Below are positions 1 through 12,528 of a stretch of DNA of 64,000 nucleotides, piece after piece. A model generated the notes under the pieces. The model saw nothing but the letters and a program-made list of their open reading frames with translations, did no database searches and was not told where the DNA came from. How positions within the stretch are numbered: the first letter of the stretch is position 1; every line of letters begins with the position of its first letter. This DNA is from Gavia stellata (Eukaryota > Chordata > Aves > Gaviiformes > Gaviidae). Location: the NCBI RefSeq assembly GCF_030936135.1, contig NC_082611.1, positions 124,001 to 188,000 of the forward strand, read 5' to 3'. Made by a program: the position numbers and the translations under genes.

Positions 1-872
1 CTTACAGGGGGTCCCTCCAAGCACAGGGGGCACGCGCAGCCCTGCTTACAGGGCGGTCCCCCTCGGCTCGGCACGCACTCCCAACAAGCCCCACGGAGCC
101 CGAGGCTCCGACCCGCGCCCGAGTTATGGGCTGGCCATCCTGGCTGCAGCACAACACCACATCTTCAGGAGCCCAGGGAGCGACCTCGACCCAACCGCGG
201 GGAGGTCACCCCAGCCAAAAGCAGCGCCAAAGGCGGGACTGCGCCCTCCGGCACAGCGCTTCCTCAACCTGCACCCTCTAAAGGGCGAGGGAGGGCTCGT
301 TCCTGTTGGCTGGCTAAAGGAGCCTCCCCGGCCCTGCTTACAGGGAGGTCGGGCTGCTCCTGGGGACAGAGGGCTCCACAGCTCGTGACACACGCCCCGA
401 CTCCAGGGGGTCACGCTGGCAGGTTGCCAGCAGGACAGGCAGCCACGCAGGCAGAGACCCAGGCCCTGACTACAGGCGGGTCACGTTACCCGCGCTACAA
501 CTAAGCGGCTTCGCTCCGTCCTTAGAAAGAAGGGGCAAGCCCGCACTCTCCCTCCGCTGGCGGGCTCAGAGGGGACTCCCCGTAGCTGCACAGAGCCCTT
601 CTTTCCCTCCTGGGAAGTTTAAGCTAAGCTGCAGCGACTTTAACAGGGGCCTAAAGGACAAGCTCACTCACACCAACAAGGACAAGGACACACAGACAGG
701 ACTTCCCAGAAGGGAGCGCGAGCTCTGTGCAGCCAGTGGCTGGGGAGCCATCCCTACCGCCGAGCAGGAGAGGAGAGCCTCAGACCTGCCCCCCGGGCTG
801 CTGCATGGAGGCCAGAGGGGCCTCAACACGCCAAAGGGCAAATGCTGTGACACGCCCCGACTCCAGGGGGTC
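1..872. repeat. Macrosatellite unit, partial (left edge)
   Basis: Long-type unit cut by the window edge. It keeps the ~459 bp segment (about 390-850) that short units lack, and carries the 'CTGTTGGCTGG' variant near 303. Confidence 0.9.
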
Positions 873-2428
873 ATGCGGGCCAGGCCGCCAGCAGGCAGAA
901 AGCCGCGGGGCCAGAGGAGGGGGACAGGGAAAGGGCCCTCCCCTGCTTACAGGGTGGGCTTCGGGTCCAGAGAGCTCCATTTCCCCCTCGGGTGCGGAGA
1001 CGGTGGCTCTCACCCTCCTTACAGGGTTGCCACTCTCTCCGGGCAGCCAAAGGAGCAAGGTGGCAAAAGGCCAACAACAGCAAAAGCAAAGACCGAGCCC
1101 TGGTTACAGGGCGGTCGCCCAGCGCAACGCCAGCCAAGGGCACCCCAAAGGTGCCCGCGAGGCTCTTACGTGACCGCGCCCTGCTGACAGGGAAGTCCCT
1201 TTGCCCAGAGCGCCTTTCTCGTGCCCCCTCTTCAGCCCGACGCCGCTCCTCTTCTCGCTCACTCTTGCCTCGCCGTTCCACACGACGCCTCTTCTTTCTT
1301 CTCCGCCAGCTGCTGCCAAGGAAGGAGGACACAATTAGCCCTGAGAAGCGCCAACTCCTCCGCCCAAAGGACACGGGGTCCCCTACCCCTGGAGGGAGCT
1401 CCTCAAGGCACAAACCCAGCCACCACCCACCCCCCCGCCCGCCCACAAAGCCCCCACCTCCACAACACCCCTCCTACTTCAGCTTGTCTCACCCAAGCGA
1501 CGCACAGCAGAGAGTCCCAGCCGGTGCTGGAGCTGGCCTCAGAGGCGGGCACCCTGGGCAAATGGAGCTGGGCATGCAAGGCAGCGGCCAAAGAGGCTGC
1601 ACCCCTGCTTACAGGGGGCTCGAGCCGCTGCCTGGACTGCAAAGCGCCCGGGACTCCAGGGCACTGGCCGGGCCCTGACTTACAGGGCAGCCCTGGTCCC
1701 AAAGGCCCACGGAGGCTCCTTCTCTCCGGATTCAGGGGCACCCTGACCCGCACCCCGCTAACGGGGCGGTCACCCCACACAGGCTGCCAGCTGAGCACAA
1801 AGGCTCCCAGACCCAGACCCCCATTACAGGCGGGTCGACACCCAGGGAGCCAGAGAGCTCGGCCTTCCCCCGCAGCAACAGGAACGAGACTCAACAGCCA
1901 GGCAGTGGAGCTTCACGGCCAAAGGCCGGGGGGCCGGGGCCCCAGCCCCGAGAACAGGGCGGGCACATGCCCGGCCCCATGCCTCTGAAAGGCCGGGGCC
2001 AGGGGCACCCGCCTGCTTACAGGGGGTCCCTCCAAGCACAGGGGGCACGCGCAGCCCTGCTTACAGGGCGGTCCCCCTCGGCTCGGCACGCACTCCCAAC
2101 AAGCCCCACGGAGCCCGAGGCTCCGACCCGCGCCCGAGTTACGGGCTGGCCATCCTGGCTGCAGCACAACACCACATCTTCAGGAGCCCAGGGAGCGACC
2201 TCGACCCCAACCGCGGGGAGGTCACCCCACCCAAAAGCAGCGCCAAAGGCGGGACTGCGCCCTCCGGCACAGCGCTTCCTCAACCTGCACCCTCTAAAGG
2301 GCGAGGGAGGGCTCGTTCCTGTAGGCTGGCTAAAGGAGCCTCCCCGGCCCTGCTTACAGGGAGGTCGGGCTGCTCCTGGGGACAGAGGGCTCCACAGCTC
2401 GTGACACACGCCCCGACTCCAGCGGGTC
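873..2428. repeat. Macrosatellite unit A (short, 1556 bp)
   Basis: Complete short unit. At its right end (2403-2428) the two direct repeats that bracket ~459 bp in long units are fused into one copy reading CGACTCCAGCGGGTCATGC. It has the 'ACAATTAG' variant near 1330 and 'CTGTAGGCTGG' near 2321. Confidence 0.92.
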
Positions 2429-4443
2429 ATGCGGGCCAGGCCGCCAGCAGGCAGAAAGCCGCGGGGCCAGAGGAGGGGGACAGGGAAAGGGCCCTCCCCT
2501 GCTTACAGGGTGGGCTTCGGGTCCAGAGAGCTCCATTTCCCCCTCGGGTGCGGAGACGGTGGCTCTCACCCTCCTTACAGGGTTGCCACTCTCTCCGGGC
2601 AGCCAAAGGAGCAAGGTGGCAAAAGGCCAACAACAGCAAAAGCAAAGACCGAGCCCTGGTTACAGGGCGGTCGCCCAGCGCAACGCCAGCCAAGGGCACC
2701 CCAAAGGTGCCCGCGAGGCTCTTACGTGACCGCGCCCTGCTGACAGGGAGGTCCCTTTGCCCAGAGCGCCTTTCTCGTGCCCCCTCTTCAGCCCGACGCC
2801 GCTCCTCTTCTCGCTCACTCTTGCCTCGCCGTTCCACACGACGCCTCTTCTTTCTTCTCCGCCAGCTGCTGCCAAGGAAGGAGGACACAGTTAGCCCTGA
2901 GAAGCGCCAACTCCTCCGCCCAAAGGACACGGGGTCCCCTACCCCTGGAGGGAGCTCCTCAAGGCACAAACCCAGCCACCACCCACCCCCCCGCCCACCC
3001 ACAGAGCCCCCACCTCCACAACACCCCTCCTACTTCAGCTTGTCTCACCCAAGCGACGCACAGCAGAGAGTCCCAGCCGGTGCTGGAGCTGGCCTCAGAG
3101 GCGGGCACCCTGGGCAAATGGAGCTGGGCATGCAAGGCAGCGGCCAAAGAGGCTGCACCCCTGCTTACAGGGGGCTCGAGCCGCTGCCTGGACTGCAAAG
3201 CGCCCGGGACTCCAGGGCACTGGCCGGGCCCTGACTTACAGGGCAGCCCTGGTCCCAAAGGCCCACGGAGGCTCCTTCTCTCCGGATTCAGGGGCACCCT
3301 GACCCGCACCCCGCTAACGGGGCGGTCACCCCACACAGGCTGCCAGCTGAGCACAAAGGCTCCCAGACCCAGACCCCCATTACAGGCGGGTCGACACCCA
3401 GGGAGCCAGAGAGCTCGGCCTTCCCCCGCAGCAACAGGAACGAGACTCAACAGCCAGGCAGTGGAGCTTCACGGCCAAAGGCCGGGGGGGCCGGGGCCCC
3501 AGCCCCGAGAACAGGGCAGGCACACGCCCGGCCCCACGCCTCTGAAAGGCCGGGGCCAGGGGCACCCGCCTGCTTACAGGGGGTCCCTCCAAGCACAGGG
3601 GGCACGCGCAGCCCTGCTTACAGGGCGGTCCCCCTCGGCTCAGCACGCACTCCCAACAAGCCCCACGGAGCCCGAGGCTCCGACCCGCGCCCGAGTTACG
3701 GGCTGGCCATCCTGGCTGCAGCACAACACCACATCTCCAGGAGCCCAGGGAGCGACCTCGACCCAACCGCGGGGAGGTCGCCCCAGCCAAAAGCAGCGCC
3801 AAAGGCGGGACTGCGCCCTCCGGCACAGCGCTTCCTCAACCTGCACCCTCTAAAGGGCGAGGGAGGGCTCGTTCCTGTTGGCTGGCTAAAGGAGCCTCCC
3901 CGGCCCTGCTTACAGGGAGGTCGGGCTGCTCCTGGGGACAGAGGGCTCCACAGCTCGTGACACACGCCCCGACTCCAGGGGGTCACGCTGGCAGGTCGCC
4001 AGCAGGACAGGCAGCCACGCAGGCAGAGACCCAGGCCCTGACTACAGGCGGTCACGTTACCCGCGCTACGACTAAGCGGCTTCGCTCCGTCCTTAGAAAG
4101 AAGGGGCAAGCCCGCACTCTCCCTCCGCTGGCGGGCTCAGAGGGGACTCCCCGTAGCTGCACAGAGCCCTTCTTTCCCTCCTGGGAAGTTTAAGCTAAGC
4201 TGCAGCGACTTTAACAGGGGCCTAAAGGACAAGCTCACTCACACCAACAAGGACAAGGACACACAGACAGGACTTCCCAGAAGGGAGCGCGAGCTCTGTG
4301 CAGCCAGTGGCTGGGGAGCCATCCCTACCGCCGAGCAGGAGAGGAGAGCCTCAGACCTGCCCCCCGGGCTGCTGCGTGGAGGCCAGAGGGGCCTCAACAC
4401 GCCAAAGGGCAAATGCTGTGACACGCCCCGACTCCAGGGGGTC
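2429..4443. repeat. Macrosatellite unit B (long, 2015 bp)
   Basis: Complete long unit. Diagnostic variants shared with unit D are 'ACAGTTAG' near 2888, seven Gs in the GGCC-G run near 3483, 'CATCTCCAGG' near 3732 and a one-base-shorter 'CAGGCGGTCACG' near 4046. Confidence 0.92.
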
Positions 4444-6473
4444 ATGCGGGCCAGGCCGCCAGCAGGCAGAAAGCCGCGGGGCCAGAGGAGGGGGACAGGG
4501 AAAGGGCCCTCCCCTGCTTACAGGGTGGGCTTCGGGTCCAGAGAGCTCCATTTCCCCCTCGGGTGCGGAGACGGTGGCTCTCACCCTCCTTACAGGGTTG
4601 CCACTCTCTCCGGGCAGCCAAAGGAGCAAGGTGGCAAAAGGCCAACAACAGCAAAAGCAAAGACCGAGCCCTGGTTACAGGGCGGTCGCCCAGCGCAACG
4701 CCAGCCAAGGGCACCCCAAAGGTGCCCGCGAGGCTCTTACGTGACCGCGCCCTGCTGACAGGGAGGTCCCTTTGCCCAGAGCGCCTTTCTCGTGCCCCCT
4801 CTTCAGCCCGACGCCGCTCCTCTTCTCGCTCACTCTTGCCTCGCCGTTCCACACGACGCCTCTTCTTTCTTCTCCGCCAGCTGCTGCCAAGGAAGGAGGA
4901 CACAATTAGCCCTGAGAAGCGCCAACTCCTCCGCCCAAAGGACACGGGGTCCCCTACCCCTGGAGGGAGCTCCTCAAGGCACAAACCCAGCCACCACCCA
5001 CCCCCCCGCCCGCCCACAAAGCCCCCACCTCCACAACACCCCTCCTACTTCAGCTTGTCTCACCCAAGCGACGCACAGCAGAGAGTCCCAGCCGGTGCTG
5101 GAGCTGGCCTCAGAGGCGGGCACCCTGGGCAAATGGAGCTGGGCATGCAAGGCAGCGGCCAAAGAGGCTGCACCCCTGCTTACAGGGGGCTCGAGCCGCT
5201 GCCTGGACTGCAAAGCGCCCGGGACTCCAGGGCACTGGCCGGGCCCTGACTTACAGGGCAGCCCTGGTCCCAAAGGCCCACGGAGGCTCCTTCTCTCCGG
5301 ATTCAGGGGCACCCTGACCCGCACCCCGCTAACGGGGCGGTCACCCCACACAGGCTGCCAGCTGAGCACAAAGGCTCCCAGACCCAGACCCCCATTACAG
5401 GCGGGTCGACACCCAGGGAGCCAGAGAGCTCGGCCTTCCCCCGCAGCAACAGGAACGAGACTCAACAGCCAGGCAGTGGAGCTTCACGGCCAAAGGCCGG
5501 GGGGCCGGGGCCCCAGCCCCGAGAACAGGGCGGGCACACGCCCGGCCCCACGCATCCTGGCCCCACGCCTCTGAAAGGCTGGGGCCAGGGGCACCCGCCT
5601 GCTTACAGGGGGTCCCTCCAAGCACAGGGGGCACGCGCAGCCCTGCTTACAGGGCGGTCCCCCTCGGCTCGGCACGCACTCCCAACAAGCCCCACGGAGC
5701 CCGAGGCTCCGACCCGCGCCCGAGTTACGGGCTGGCCATCCTGGCTGCAGCACAACATCACATCTTCAGGAGCCCAGGGAGCGACCTCGACCCAACCGCG
5801 GGGAGGTCGCCCCAGCCAAAAGCAGCGCCAAAGGCGGGACTGCGCCCTCCGGCACAGCGCTTCCTCAACCTGCACCCTCTAAAGGGCGAGGGAGGGCTCG
5901 TTCCTGTTGGCTGGCTAAAGGAGCCTCCCCGGCCCTGCTTACAGGGAGGTCGGGCTGCTCCTGGGGACAGAGGGCTCCACAGCTCGTGACACACGCCCCG
6001 ACTCCAGGGGGTCACGCTGGCAGGTCACCAGCAGGACAGGCAGCCACGCAGGCAGAGACCCAGGCCCTGACTACAGGCGGGTCACGTTACCCGCGCTACG
6101 ACTAAGCGGCTTCGCTCCGTCCTTAGAAAGAAGGGGCAAGCCCGCACTCTCCCTCCGCTGGCGGGCTCAGAGGGGACTCCCCGTAGCTGCACAGAGCCCT
6201 TCTTTCCCTCCTGGGAAGTTTAAGCTAAGCTGCAGCGACTTTAACAGGGGCCTAAAGGACAAGCTCACTCACACCAACAAGGACAAGGACACACAGACAG
6301 GACTTCCCAGAAGGGAGCGCGAGCTCTGTGCAGCCAGTGGCTGGGGAGCCATCCCTACCGCCGAGCAGGAGAGGAGAGCCTCAGACCTGCCCCCCGGGCT
6401 GCTGCGTGGAGGCCAGAGGGGCCTCAACACGCCAAGGGGCAAATGCTGTGACACGCCCCAACTCCGAGGGGTC
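4444..6473. repeat. Macrosatellite unit C (long, 2030 bp)
   Basis: Complete long unit with a local duplication of about 16 bp near 5550 (repeated 'CCCCACGC' flanking 'ATCCTGG'). It has the 'ACAATTAG', six-G and 'CATCTTCAGG' variants, i.e. the alternate type to units B and D. Confidence 0.92.
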
Positions 6474-8488
6474 ATGCGGGCCAGGCCGCCAGCAGGCAGA
6501 AAGCCGCGGGGCCAGAGGAGGGGGACAGGGAAAGGGCCCTCCCCTGCTTACAGGGTGGGCTTCGGGTCCAGAGAGCTCCATTTCCCCCTCGGGTGCGGAG
6601 ACGGTGGCTCTCACCCTCCTTACAGGGTTGCCACTCTCTCCGGGCAGCCAAAGGAGCAAGGTGGCAAAAGGCCAACAACAGCAAAAGCAAAGACCGAGCC
6701 CTGGTTACAGGGCGGTCGCCCAGCGCAACGCCAGCCAAGGGCACCCCAAAGGTGCCCGCGAGGCTCTTACGTGACCGCGCCCTGCTGACAGGGAGGTCCC
6801 TTTGCCCAGAGCGCCTTTCTCGTGCCCCCTCTTCAGCCCGACGCCGCTCCTCTTCTCGCTCACTCTTGCCTCGCCGTTCCACACGACGCCTCTTCTTTCT
6901 TCTCCGCCAGCTGCTGCCAAGGAAGGAGGACACAGTTAGCCCTGAGAAGCGCCAACTCCTCCGCCCAAAGGACACGGGGTCCCCTACCCCTGGAGGGAGC
7001 TCCTCAAGGCACAAACCCAGCCACCACCCACCCGCCCGCCCACCCACAAAGCCCCCACCTCCACAACACCCCTCCTACTTCAGCTTGTCTCACCCAAGCG
7101 ACGCACAGCAGAGAGTCCCAGCCGGTGCTGGAGCTGGCCTCAGAGGCGGGCACCCTGGGCAAATGGAGCTGGGCATGCAAGGCAGCGGCCAAAGAGGCTG
7201 CACCCCTGCTTACAGGGGGCTCGAGCCGCTGCCTGGACTGCAAAGCGCCCGGGACTCCAGGGCACTGGCCGGGCCCTGACTTACAGGGCAGCCCTGGTCC
7301 CAAAGGCCCACGGAGGCTCCTTCTCTCCGGATTCAGGGGCACCCTGACCCGCACCCCGCTAACGGGGCGGTCACCCCACACAGGCTGCCAGCTGAGCACA
7401 AAGGCTCCCAGACCCAGACCCCCATTACAGGCGGGTCGACACCCAGGGAGCCAGAGAGCTCGGCCTTCCCCCGCAGCAACAGGAACGAGACTCAACAGCC
7501 AGGCAGTGGAGCTTCACGGCCAAAGGCCGGGGGGGCCGGGGCCCCAGCCCCGAGAACAGGGGGGGCACACGCCCGGCCCCACGCCTCTGAAAGGCCGGGG
7601 CCAGGGGCACCCGCCTGCTTACAGGGGGTCCCTCCAAGCACAGGGGGCACGCGCAGCCCTGCTTACAGGGCGGTCCCCCTCGGCTCGGCACGCACTCCCA
7701 ACAAGCCCCACAGAGCCCGAGGCTCCGACCCGCGCCCGAGTTACGGGCTGGCCATCCTGGCTGCAGCACAACACCACATCTCCAGGAGCCCAGGGAGCGA
7801 CCTCGACCCAACCGCGGGGAGGTCGCCCCAGCCAAAAGCAGCGCCAAAGGCGGGACTGCGCCCTCCGGCACAGCGCTTCCTCAACCTGCACCCTCTAAAG
7901 GGCGAGGGAGGGCTCGTTCCTGTTGGCTGGCTAAAGGAGCCTCCCCGGCCCTGCTTACAGGGAGGTCGGGCTGCTCCTGGGGACAGAGGGCTCCACAGCT
8001 CGTGACACACGCCCCGACTCCAGGGGGTCACGCTGGCAGGTCGCCAGCAGGACAGGCAGCCACGCAGGCAGAGACCCAGGCCCTGACTACAGGCGGTCAC
8101 GTTACCCGCGCTACGACTAAGCGGCTTCGCTCCGTCCTTAGAAAGAAGGGGCAAGCCCGCACTCTCCCTCCGCTGGCGGGCTCAGAGGGGACTCCCCGTA
8201 GCTGCACAGAGCCCTTCTTTCCCTCCTGGGAAGTTTAAGCTAAGCTGCAGCGACTTTAACAGGGGCCTAAAGGACAAGCTCACTCACACCAACAAGGACA
8301 AGGACACACAGACAGGACTTCCCAGAAGGGAGCGCGAGCTCTGTGCAGCCAGTGGCTGGGGAGCCATCCCTACCGCCGAGCAGGAGAGGAGAGCCTCAGA
8401 CCTGCCCCCCGGGCTGCTGCGTGGAGGCCAGAGGGGCCTCAACACGCCAAAGGGCAAATGCTGTGACACGCCCCGACTCCAGGGGGTC
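6474..8488. repeat. Macrosatellite unit D (long, 2015 bp)
   Basis: Complete long unit of the same variant type as unit B: 'ACAGTTAG', seven Gs, 'CATCTCCAGG' and the shortened 'CAGGCGGTCACG'. It starts exactly 4045 bp after unit B. Confidence 0.92.
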
Positions 8489-10036
8489 ATGCGGGCCAGG
8501 CCGCCAGCAGGCAGAAAGCCGCGGGGCCAGAGGAGGGGGACAGGGAAAGGGCCCTCCCCTGCTTACAGGGTGGGCTTCGGGTCCAGAGAGCTCCATTTCC
8601 CCCTCGGGTGCGGAGACGGTGGCTCTCACCCTCCTTACAGGGTTGCCACTCTCTCCGGGCAGCCAAAGGAGCAAGGTGGCAAAAGGCCAACAACAGCAAA
8701 AGCAAAGACCGAGCCCTGGTTACAGGGCGGTCGCCCAGCGCAACGCCAGCCAAGGGCACCCCAAAGGTGCCCGCGAGGCTCTTACGTGACCACGCCCTGC
8801 TGACAGGGAGGTCCCTTTGCCCAGAGCGCCTTTCTCGTGCCCCCTCTTCAGCCCGACGCCGCTCCTCTTCTCGCCCACTCTTGCCTCGCCGTTCCACACG
8901 ACGCCTCTTCTTTCTTCTCCGCCAGCTGCTGCCAAGGAAGGAGGACACAATTAGCCCTGAGAAGCGCCAACTCCTCCGCCCAAAGGACACGGGGTCCCCT
9001 ACCCCTGGAGGGAGCTCCTCAAGGCACAAACCCAGCCACCACCCACCCGCCCACAGAGCCCCCACCTCCACAACACCCCTCCTACTTCAGCTTGTCTCAC
9101 CCAAGCGACGCACAGCAGAGAGTCCCAGCCGGTGCTGGAGCTGGCCTCAGAGGCGGGCACCCTGGGCAAATGGAGCTGGGCATGCAAGGCAGCGGCCAAA
9201 GAGGCTGCACCCCTGCTTACAGGGGGCTCGAGCCGCTGCCTGGACTACAAAGCGCCCGGGACTCCAGGGCACTGGCCGGGCCCTGACTTACAGGGCAGCC
9301 CTGGTCCCAAAGGCCCACGGAGGCTCCTTCTCTCCGGATTCAGGGGCACCCTGACCCGCACCCCGCTAACGGGGCGGTCACCCCACACAGGCTGCCAGCT
9401 GAGCACAAAGGCTCCCAGACCCAGACCCCCATTACAGGCGGGTCGACACCCAGGGAGCCAGAGAGCTCGGCCTTCCCCCGCAGCAACAGGAACGAGACTC
9501 AACAGCCAGGCAGTGGAGCTTCACGGCCAAAGGCCGGGGGGCCGGGGCCCCAGCCCCGAGAACAGGGCAGGCACACGCCCGGCCCCACGCCTCTGAAAGG
9601 CCGGGGCCAGGGGCACCCGCCTGCTTACAGGGGGTCCCTCCAAGCACAGGGGGCACGCGCAGCCCTGCTTACAGGGCGGTCCCCCTCGGCTCGGTACGCA
9701 CTCCCAACAAGCCCCACGGAGCCCGAGGCTCCGACCCGCGCCCGAGTTACGGGCTGGCCATCCTGGCTGCAGCACAACACCACATCTTCAGGAGCCCAGG
9801 GAGCGACCTCGACCCCAACCGCGGGGAGGTCACCCCAGCCAAAAGCAGCGCCAAAGGCGGGACTGCGCCCTCCGGCACAGCGCTTCCTCAACCTGCACCC
9901 TCTAAAGGGCGAGGGAGGGCTCGTTCCTGTAGGCTGGCTAAAGGAGCCTCCCCGGCCCTGCTTACAGGGAGGTCGGGCTGCTCCTGGGGACAGAGGGCTC
10001 CACAGCTCGTGACACACGCCCCGACTCCAGCGGGTC
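8489..10036. repeat. Macrosatellite unit E (short, 1548 bp)
   Basis: Complete short unit with the same fused direct-repeat junction as unit A (about 10,020). It also lacks ~8 bp of a CCCGCC-type run near 9050. It has 'ACAATTAG' near 8948 and 'CTGTAGGCTGG' near 9929. Confidence 0.92.
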
Positions 10037-12044
10037 ATGCGGGCCAGGCCGCCAGCAGGCAGAAAGCCGCGGGGCCAGAGGAGGGGGACAGGGAAAGGGC
10101 CCTCCCCTGCTTACAGGGTGGGCTTCGGGTCCAGAGAGCTCCATTTCCCCCTCGGGTGCGGAGACGGTGGCTCTCACCCTCCTTACAGGGTTGCCACTCT
10201 CTCCAGGCAGCCAAAGGAGCAAGGTGGCAAAAGGCCAACAACAGCAAAAGCAAAGACCGAGCCCTGGTTACAGGGCGGTCGCCCAGCGCAACGCCAGCCA
10301 AGGGCACCCCAAAGGTGCCCGCGAGGCTCTTACGTGACCACGCCCTGCTGACAGGGAGGTCCCTTTGCCCAGAGCGCCTTTCTCGTGCCCCCTCTTCAGC
10401 CCGACGCCGCTCCTCTTCTCGCTCACTCTTGCCTCGCCGTTCCACACGACGCCTCTTCTTTCTTCTCCGCCAGCTGCTGCCAAGGAAGGAGGACACAGTT
10501 AGCCCTGAGAAGCGCCAACTCCTCCGCCCAAAGGACACGGGGTCCCCTACCCCTGGAGGGAGCTCCTCAAGGCACAAACCCAGCCACCACCCGCCCGCCC
10601 ACAGAGCCCCCACCTCCACAACACCCCTCCTACTTCAGCTTGTCTCACCCAAGCGACGCACAGCAGAGAGTCCCAGCCGGTGCTGGAGCTGGCCTCAGAG
10701 GCGGGCACCCTGGGCAAATGGAGCTGGGCATGCAAGGCAGCGGCCAAAGAGGCTGCACCCCTGCTTACAGGGGGCTCGAGCCGTTGCCTGGACTGCAAAG
10801 CGCCCGGGACTCCAGGGCACTGGCCAGGCCCTGACTTACAGGGCAGCCCTGGTCCCAAAGGCCCACGGAGGCTCCTTCTCTCCGGATTCAGGGGCACCCT
10901 GACCCGCACCCCGCTAATGGGGCGGTCACCCCACACAGGCTGCCAGCTGAGCACAAAGGCTCCCAGACCCAGACCCCCATTACAGGCGGGTCGACACCCA
11001 GGGAGCCAGAGAGCTCGGCCTTCCCCCGCAGCAACAGGAACGAGACTCAACAGCCAGGCAGTGGAGCTTCACGGCCAAAGGCCGGGGGGCCGGGGCCCCA
11101 GCCCCGAGAACAGGGCGGGCACACGCCCGGCCCCATGCCTCTGAAAGGCCGGGGCCAGGGGCACCCGCCTGCTTACAGGGGGTCCCTCCAAGCACAGGGG
11201 GCACGCGCAGCCCTGCTTACAGGGCGGTCCCCCTCGGCTCGGCACGCACTCCCAACAAGCCCCACGGAGCCCGAGGCTCCGACCCGCGCCCGAGTTACGG
11301 GCTGGCCATCCTGGCTGCAGCACAACACCACATCTTCAGGAGCCCAGGGAGCGACCTCGACCCCAACCGCGGGGAGGTCACCCCAGCCAAAAGCAGCGCC
11401 AAAGGCGGGACTGCGCCCTCCGGCACAGCGCTTCCTCAACCTGCACCCTCTAAAGGGCGAGGGAGGGCTCGTTCCTGTAGGCTGGCTAAAGGAGCCTCCC
11501 CGGCCCTGCTTACAGGGAGGTCGGGCTGCTCCTGGGGACAGAGGGCTCCACAGCTCGTGACACACGCCCCGACTCCAGGGGGTCACGCTGGCAGGTTGCC
11601 AGCAGGACAGGCAGCCACGCAGGCAGAGACCCAGGCCCTGACTACAGGCGGGTCACGTTACCCGCGCTACGACTAAGCGGCTTCGCTCCGTCCTTAGAAA
11701 GAAGGGGCAAGCCCGCACTCTCCCTCCGCTGGCGGGCTCAGAGGGGACTCCCCGTAGCTGCACAGAGCCCTTCTTTCCCTCCTGGGAAGTTTAAGCTAAG
11801 CTGCAGCGACTTTAACAGGGGCCTAAAGGACAAGCTCACTCACACCAACACGGACAAGGACACACAGACAGGACTTCCCAGAAGGGAGCGCGAGCTCTGT
11901 GCAGCCAGTGGCTGGGGAGCCATCCCTACCGCCGAGCAGGAGAGGAGAGCCTCAGACCTGCCCCCCGGGCTGCTGCGTGGAGGCCAGAGGGGCCTCAACA
12001 CGCCAAGGGGCAAATGCTGTGACACGCCCCGACTCCAGGGGGTC
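10037..12044. repeat. Macrosatellite unit F (long, 2008 bp)
   Basis: Complete long unit. It carries the 'CTGTAGGCTGG' and 'GACCCCAACC' variants otherwise seen next to the deletion junctions of units A and E, but keeps the 459 bp segment. It is a plausible relative of the progenitor of the short units. Confidence 0.9.
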
Positions 12045-12528
12045 ATGCGGGCCAGGCCGCCAGCAGGCAGAAAGCTGCGGGGCCAGAGGAGGGGGACAGG
12101 GAAAGGGCCCTCCCCTGCTTACAGGGTGGGCTTCGGGTCCAGAGAGCTCCATTTCCCCCTCGGGTGCGGAGACGGTGGCTCTCACCCTCCTTACAGGGTT
12201 GCCACTCTCTCCGGGCAGCCAAAGGAGCAAGGTGGCAAAAGGCCAACAACAGCAAAAGCAAAGACCGAGCCCTGGTTACAGGGCGGTCGCCCAGCACAAC
12301 GCCAGCCAAGGGCACCCCAAAGGTGCCCGCGAGGCTCTTACGTGACCACACCCTGCTGACAGGGAGGTCCCTTTGCCCAGAGCGCCTTTCTCGTGCCCCC
12401 TCTTCAGCCCGACGCCGCTCCTCTTCTCGCTCACTCTTGCCTCGCCGTTCCACGCGACGCCTCTTCTTTCTTCTCCGCCAGCTGCTGCCAAGGAAGGAGG
12501 ACACAGTTAGCCCTGAGAAGCACCAACT
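12045..12528. repeat. Macrosatellite unit G, truncated at array end
   Basis: First ~480 bp of a unit. Homology stops after 'GAGAAGCACCAACTCCT', where the sequence becomes AT-richer and non-repetitive. This is the right boundary of the array. Confidence 0.88.

Larger units (their letters stand above)
1..12528. repeat. GC-rich macrosatellite array, unit about 2.0 kb
   Basis: The first 12.5 kb is a head-to-tail tandem array. Its phase can be followed by a start-like site, ATGCGGGCCAGG, at 873, 2429, 4444, 6474, 8489, 10037 and 12045, giving unit lengths of 1556, 2015, 2030, 2015, 1548 and 2008 bp. The sequence before 873 is a partial long unit and the array runs off the left edge. The last unit breaks off near 12,528 within sequence matching the middle of earlier units. 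Units differ mainly by single bases and small indels. They are CpG-rich and contain many overlapping open frames on both strands. Unit lengths are not multiples of three, so no frame can run through the array, and I treat these frames as by-products. No family name is recognised. Confidence 0.95.

Noticed and set aside
871-12504. Many long open frames conserved in every macrosatellite unit, e.g. a 191-codon frame on the - strand and 104- to 358-codon frames on the + strand
   Set aside because: They recur only because the DNA units are near-identical. The sequence has few stop codons owing to high GC, several overlapping frames are equally open, and composition is Pro/Arg/Ser/Gly-rich without domains or start context.
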